64,000 nucleotides of DNA from DATLGB01 sp964242305. Lineage in GTDB: Bacteria; Actinomycetota; Thermoleophilia; Solirubrobacterales; Solirubrobacteraceae. Positions 59,196 to 64,000 of the stretch are shown here, piece after piece (position 1 is the first letter of the stretch; every line of letters begins with the position of its first letter). The notes under the pieces were generated by a model. It did not search any database and was not told where the DNA came from. It saw only the letters and a list, made by a program, of their open reading frames with translations. The translations under genes were made by a program, and so were the position numbers. Location of the stretch: NCBI GenBank assembly GCA_964242305.1, contig CAXTBB010000006.1, positions 62,001 to 126,000 on the forward strand, written 5' to 3'.

Positions 59196-60500
59196 GTGGA
59201 CCGCGTGGAGGATCTCCAGCAGGAGGCCGCTGACGTCCTGGGCGAGCTGATCCGCTTCAACACGGTCAACCCGCCCGGGAACGAGCGCGCCGCGGCCGAG
59301 TGGCTGGCGCGCTACCTGTCCGACGCGGGCCTGGAGACGGAGCTCGCGGGCGCCGAGCCCGAGCGTCCCAACCTGGTCGCCACGCTCGGCGACGCGGACA
59401 GCGGGCCGGTACTCGGCTACCTCGGCCACACGGACACGGTGCTGGCCGATCCCGACGCGTGGAGCCGCGATCCCTGGGGCGGCGAGCTGCACGGCGGCCA
59501 CGTCTGGGGGCGCGGGGCGATCGACATGAAGTCCCAGGTCGCGGCGGAGGCGGTCGCCGCCGCCCACCTCGCCCGCAGCGGGTGGCGCCCGGAGAACGGC
59601 GCCCTCAAGGTCTTCGCCGTGGTCGACGAGGAGACGGGCGGCGCGCTGGGCGCCCAGTGGCTCACCCAGACCCGGCCCGACCTGGCCCGCTGCGACTACC
59701 TGCTCAACGAGGGTGCCGGCATGGTCATGCCCTACGGCGACCGCCGTCTCTACGGCGTCTGCTGCGCGGAGAAGGGGACGTTCCGCTTCGCGCTGACCGC
59801 CCGTGGGCGCGCCGGGCACGCCTCCGTCCCCGCCCTGGCCGACAACGCACTGCTGAAGCTGATGCCGGTGCTCGAGCGCCTCGCGCACGCCGACCTCCCC
59901 TTCGACCTGACCGACGAGACGCGCGGGCTGCTCGAAGGGCTCGGCGAGGATCCCGCCGACCCCGCGGCGGCGATGGCCGCCATCGCGGAGACCGAGCCGC
60001 GCATCGCCGCCATCGTGCGCGCCAACCTCGGCCTCACCGTCGCCCCCACGATGATCGCCGCGTCGGGCAAGATCAACGTCGTCCCCAACGCCGCCGAGCT
60101 GCGCGTCGACTGCCGGGCCCCCGCCGGCATGGACGGGGAGACGGTCAGCGAGCGCCTCGCGCCCACGCTCGGCGACGAGCTCGAGTTCAGCTGGCTCGAG
60201 CAGGTCGTCGGCAACCGCTCGCCCGTCGAATCGACGCTCATGGACGCGATCCGCGACTGGGTGGGGGAGAGCGACCCCGGCGCCGAGGCCGTCCCGACCG
60301 TCCTGCCCGCCTTCACCGACAGCCGCTGGTGGCGCCACGCGTTCCCGGACTGCGTCGCCTACGGCTTCTTCCCGCAGCGCCACCAGACGCTCTACGACGG
60401 CTGGCCGCTCATCCACGGCGCCGACGAGCGCATCGACGTCCGCGACCTCGGCGTCGCCGCCGGCTTCTACGTCCACCTCGCCCAAAGGCTCCTCCAGTGA
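59196..60500 (+). CDS. M20-family metallopeptidase (ArgE/DapE/ACY1-like)
   Basis: A 434-residue dizinc amidohydrolase. Zinc motifs are GHTDTVLAD (His, Asp), RGAIDMKSQ (bridging Asp), the catalytic pair in VVDEETGGALG (DEE) and LNEGAGMVM. The dimerisation domain has GRAGHASVPALADNA. The family includes acetylornithine deacetylase, succinyl-diaminopimelate desuccinylase and aminoacylase; the specific substrate is undetermined, though N-acyl amino acids are likely. GTG at 59196 or 59205. The stop shares GTGA with the next gene. Confidence 0.92.
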   Translation: MDRVEDLQQEAADVLGELIRFNTVNPPGNERAAAEWLARYLSDAGLETELAGAEPERPNLVATLGDADSGPVLGYLGHTDTVLADPDAWSRDPWGGELHGGHVWGRGAIDMKSQVAAEAVAAAHLARSGWRPENGALKVFAVVDEETGGALGAQWLTQTRPDLARCDYLLNEGAGMVMPYGDRRLYGVCCAEKGTFRFALTARGRAGHASVPALADNALLKLMPVLERLAHADLPFDLTDETRGLLEGLGEDPADPAAAMAAIAETEPRIAAIVRANLGLTVAPTMIAASGKINVVPNAAELRVDCRAPAGMDGETVSERLAPTLGDELEFSWLEQVVGNRSPVESTLMDAIRDWVGESDPGAEAVPTVLPAFTDSRWWRHAFPDCVAYGFFPQRHQTLYDGWPLIHGADERIDVRDLGVAAGFYVHLAQRLLQ

Positions 60501-61285
60501 CCACCCCCAAGCACAAACTGCGGCTCGGCGGGATGGCCCTGGCCAACGGCCTGCTCGTCCACGGCCCCACCCACTGGGCGGCCGCGATCCGCGCCAAGGA
60601 CGGGACCATCCAGGCCGCGTCGGGCCCCAAGCCGCGCCTGCGCGGCGTGGAGGGCGTCCCCGGCATCCGCGGCGTCGCCCGCCTGGCCGAGGCGATGGCG
60701 GTCATCCCGCTGGTCAAGCGCGGCCTGCCCCAGGCGCGGCTGCCCTTCCAGCACGCCTCCGTGCTCGCCGTCAGCGCCGGCGCGACGCTCGGCGCCAACG
60801 CCCTGCGCCGCCGCGGCACAGGCGGGGAGATCGGCGCCGCCGTCCTCTCCGTCGCCCCCGCCCTCTTCACCCTGCGCGCGGGCGAGGTCGCCCAGTACCA
60901 CGGGGTCGAGCACAAGTCGATCTCCGCCTACGAGCAGGACACGGACGCGGCCGAGCCCGACAAGGAGCACGAGCGCTGCGGCTCGCATCTGGTCGCGCCG
61001 ATGCTGGCGTCCAACCTGGCCGGGACGCTGGTGCTCAAGCGCGTCCTCGAGCGCCCCAACGCCCTGGCCGGTGGCGCCGTCGCCCTCGCCTCCACCGCGA
61101 TCGCCGTGGAGGCGTTCGCCTGGGCCGAGCGCCACGAGGGCACCGCGCTGAGCCGGGCGTTCCGCTCGCCGGGCTTTGCGATCCAGCGCGCGATCGGGAC
61201 CCGCGAGCCCGACGCGCGCCAACTCGAGGTCGGCCGCGCCGCCCTGGAAGAAATTCTTCGCGCTGAAGGAAGCCCACCCGCTTGA
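60497..61285 (+). CDS. DUF1385 family membrane protein
   Basis: A 262-residue DUF1385 protein: LRLGGMALANGLLVHGPTHWAAAIR at the N-terminus, membrane-associated helices (ASVLAVSAGATLGANAL, AAVLSVAPALFTLR) and the signature VAQYHGVEHKSISAYE with conserved His residues, then HERCGSHLVAP. This family is predicted to be a metal-dependent membrane enzyme of unknown function. GTG at 60497 overlaps the M20 peptidase stop. Confidence 0.88.
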   Translation: MTTPKHKLRLGGMALANGLLVHGPTHWAAAIRAKDGTIQAASGPKPRLRGVEGVPGIRGVARLAEAMAVIPLVKRGLPQARLPFQHASVLAVSAGATLGANALRRRGTGGEIGAAVLSVAPALFTLRAGEVAQYHGVEHKSISAYEQDTDAAEPDKEHERCGSHLVAPMLASNLAGTLVLKRVLERPNALAGGAVALASTAIAVEAFAWAERHEGTALSRAFRSPGFAIQRAIGTREPDARQLEVGRAALEEILRAEGSPPA

Positions 61286-61311
61286 GGGGGACGAGGCCTC
61301 TGAGGGCCAGA

Positions 61312-61334
61312 ACCCCATATGGGGTCGGCACCCC
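61312..61334. repeat. Palindrome upstream of ftsH
   Basis: ACCCCATATGGGGT (61312-61325) is a perfect 14-base palindrome, and its GGGGT can instead pair with ACCCC at 61330-61334 across CGGC, giving two alternative hairpins. It follows the DUF1385 stop by 26 bases, so it may be its terminator, a regulatory switch or another dispersed palindrome. Confidence 0.5.
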
Positions 61335-61365
61335 AAAGCGGTTAAACCAGCCTGAAATCCCTTGC

Positions 61366-61393
61366 TTGACGGGTACTGACAATGATGTAGTCA
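61366..61393 (+). promoter_or_regulatory. Possible ftsH promoter
   Basis: TTGACG (61366-61371) resembles a -35 box; TAGTCA (61388-61393), 16 bases later, is a poor -10. The region is less GC-rich than its surroundings and lies 28 bases before the ftsH ATG. Confidence 0.35.
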
Positions 61394-61421
61394 GCGTTCC
61401 AACGCTTGGACTCGGATCCGG

Positions 61422-62957
<1,536 letters not shown>

Positions 62958-62972
62958 CCGTCCGCTCGGGCG

Positions 62973-62990
62973 CGAAACGCCTGCGTTTCG
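62973..62990 (+). terminator. Hairpin after ftsH
   Basis: CGAAACG-CCTG-CGTTTCG, a perfect 7-base stem with a 4-base loop, 15 bases after the ftsH stop. TCAAGG follows rather than a U-tract, so it is probably a weak terminator. Confidence 0.6.
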
Positions 62991-63025
62991 TCAAGGTCGA
63001 GACGCGCTCAGCCGATGACGACGCC

Positions 63026-64000
63026 GTGGGGATGGCGTCGTCGATCCGCAGTGCCCCCGCCGCGACCCTGCGGCGGCTGGCTCACCTGCAGCGGCTGCTG
63101 GAGCCGGGCGCGATCCAGCCCGTCTACCAGCCGATCGTGCGCACGACCGACCTCGAGCCGATCGGCTACGAGGGCCTCGCCCGCTTCCCGTACGCCGACG
63201 GCCTGAGCAACATGCCGCCGGACGTGACGCTGGCGGCGGCCGCCGAGATCGGGCTGCGCGAGGACCTCGAGGTCGCCTGCTGGTCCGCGATGGCCGCGGC
63301 CGGGTCCCCGCCCGGCGGAGGCCTGCTGTTCATCAACATCTCGCCGGACGCGCTGCGCCATCCCGGCCTGTTCATGCTCGCCGACCAGCTGCCGAGCCGT
63401 CTCGTCATCGAGATCACCGAGCAGACCGACATCGCCGACTACGCGGAGCTGCGCGAGCGGCTCGCACCCTGGATCGCGCGCGGCGCCCAGATCGCCATCG
63501 ACGACACGGGGGCCGGCTACGCCTCCCTCGAGCACGTCGTCGAGCTGCGCCCGGACTTCCTCAAGCTGACCCGCGGCCTCGTCGCCGACATCGACAAGGA
63601 CGCCAACCGCCAGGCGCTGCTGCGCGCGCTGGGCGCCTTCGCGCGCGAGGTCGGCGCGGTGATCGTCGCCGAGGGCGTCGAGCGGGCGGAGGAGCTGGCC
63701 GTGCTGCGCGAGTGCCAGATCGACTACGCGCAGGGCTGGCTGTTCGGCCGCCCCGGCCCGCCGTGGCCCGCGGTGGCGGTCGTCGAGCAGACGCCGACCG
63801 GGCCCTCCCTGACCGACTCGACCGTCCGGCGCATGTCCGAGCTCGAGGCGGCGATGCTCCTGGCCGGGACGCCCGCGGCGGCCTGCGCGGTGGTCGCCGA
63901 GCACCTCGAGAAGCACGACGTCCTCCCGTCCGTCTATGTCCAGCAGGGCGAGCGGCTGCGCTGCCTCGCCTCCCGCGGCTACTACGCGCTCTACGACGGC
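63026..64000 (+). CDS. EAL-domain c-di-GMP phosphodiesterase (3'-truncated by window)
   Basis: The frame runs off the window end. From GTG 63026 (or ATG 63032) the EAL domain spans about residues 15-250: QPVYQPIV, YEGLARF (EAL-motif ExL), FINISPDAL (Asn metal ligand), IEITEQTD, AIDDTGAGYASL (DDFGTGYSS equivalent), DFLKLTRGLV, VIVAEGVER and QGWLFGRP. Metal and loop-6 residues appear present, so it may hydrolyse c-di-GMP to pGpG. The last visible part (LLAGTPAAACAVVAEHLE...) looks like the start of a GAF sensor domain. There is no GGDEF domain before the EAL. Confidence 0.9.
   Translation, partial: MGMASSIRSAPAATLRRLAHLQRLLEPGAIQPVYQPIVRTTDLEPIGYEGLARFPYADGLSNMPPDVTLAAAAEIGLREDLEVACWSAMAAAGSPPGGGLLFINISPDALRHPGLFMLADQLPSRLVIEITEQTDIADYAELRERLAPWIARGAQIAIDDTGAGYASLEHVVELRPDFLKLTRGLVADIDKDANRQALLRALGAFAREVGAVIVAEGVERAEELAVLRECQIDYAQGWLFGRPGPPWPAVAVVEQTPTGPSLTDSTVRRMSELEAAMLLAGTPAAACAVVAEHLEKHDVLPSVYVQQGERLRCLASRGYYALYDG

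Overview
The window is a very GC-rich, gene-dense bacterial chromosome segment. It fits a high-GC actinobacterium, and I infer class Thermoleophilia (Solirubrobacterales-like); no rRNA or taxonomic marker here proves this. Supporting signs are a perfect Gram-positive/actinobacterial SOS operator (CGAAC-N4-GTTCG) at dinB, a free-standing LigD-type polymerase, sortase and TgpA-like transglutaminase genes, heavy GTG/TTG start use, and many four-base ATGA/GTGA stop-start overlaps that imply translational coupling. I see no phage, insertion sequence, CRISPR array or rRNA operon, and no stretch over 300 bases lacks a gene.

Layout. 1-1.3 kb: a NarL-type two-component pair. 1.4-5.8 kb: LigD-like polymerase, zinc-ribbon methyltransferase, ICL/PEP-mutase enzyme, SOS-controlled dinB, class IV aminotransferase. 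5.8-9.1 kb: nucleotide-sugar genes (WecB-type epimerase, Gfo/Idh dehydrogenase, hexapeptide acyltransferase) and a membrane protein. 9.1-15.1 kb (minus): the replication/ribosome block rpsF-ssb-rpsR-rplI-dnaB-dnaC-like-purA. 15.2-22.9 kb: otsA, an HtrA-like lipoprotein protease with its two-component system, an M28-like membrane protein coupled to a sortase. 22.9-31.4 kb: SnoaL-like protein, cupin, thiL, class A PBP, MscS channel, HAD hydrolase, CPBP protein, TgpA-like transglutaminase, then tRNA-Arg(CCT).

31.5-39.5 kb: a complete Dpp/Opp-type peptide ABC transporter with two paralogous binding lipoproteins (dppC-SBP-dppB-dppD-dppF-SBP), preceded by a structured leader. 39.6-42.8 kb (minus): unknown protein, dtd, auxin-efflux-family carrier, degenerate GalT-like protein, TlpA-like thioredoxin. 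43-45.7 kb: an unusual SF2 helicase with a histone-H1-like tail. 45.7-54.5 kb (minus): PqqD-like, birA, SAM hydrolase, then a tetrapyrrole and cytochrome c block (cobA-hemD fusion, hemC, hemA, CcmD-like, ccmC, ccmB, ccmA, mog, Met8-like siroheme enzyme). 54.6-64 kb: MpaB-type oxygenase, an ALDH-fold protein without its catalytic cysteine, GNAT-like protein, rarA, secreted protein, M20 peptidase, DUF1385 protein, a short FtsH, and an EAL-domain protein cut by the window edge.

Working together: hemA-hemC-hemD make uroporphyrinogen III, which the CobA half and the Met8-like enzyme divert to siroheme, while ccmABC(D) moves heme for cytochrome c maturation. The main structural surprises are REP-like palindromes inside or at the ends of coding genes (hemA/hemC, acyltransferase), an SOS box touching the dinB start codon, the M28-like/sortase pair, the tailed helicase, and several proteins with lost catalytic residues.
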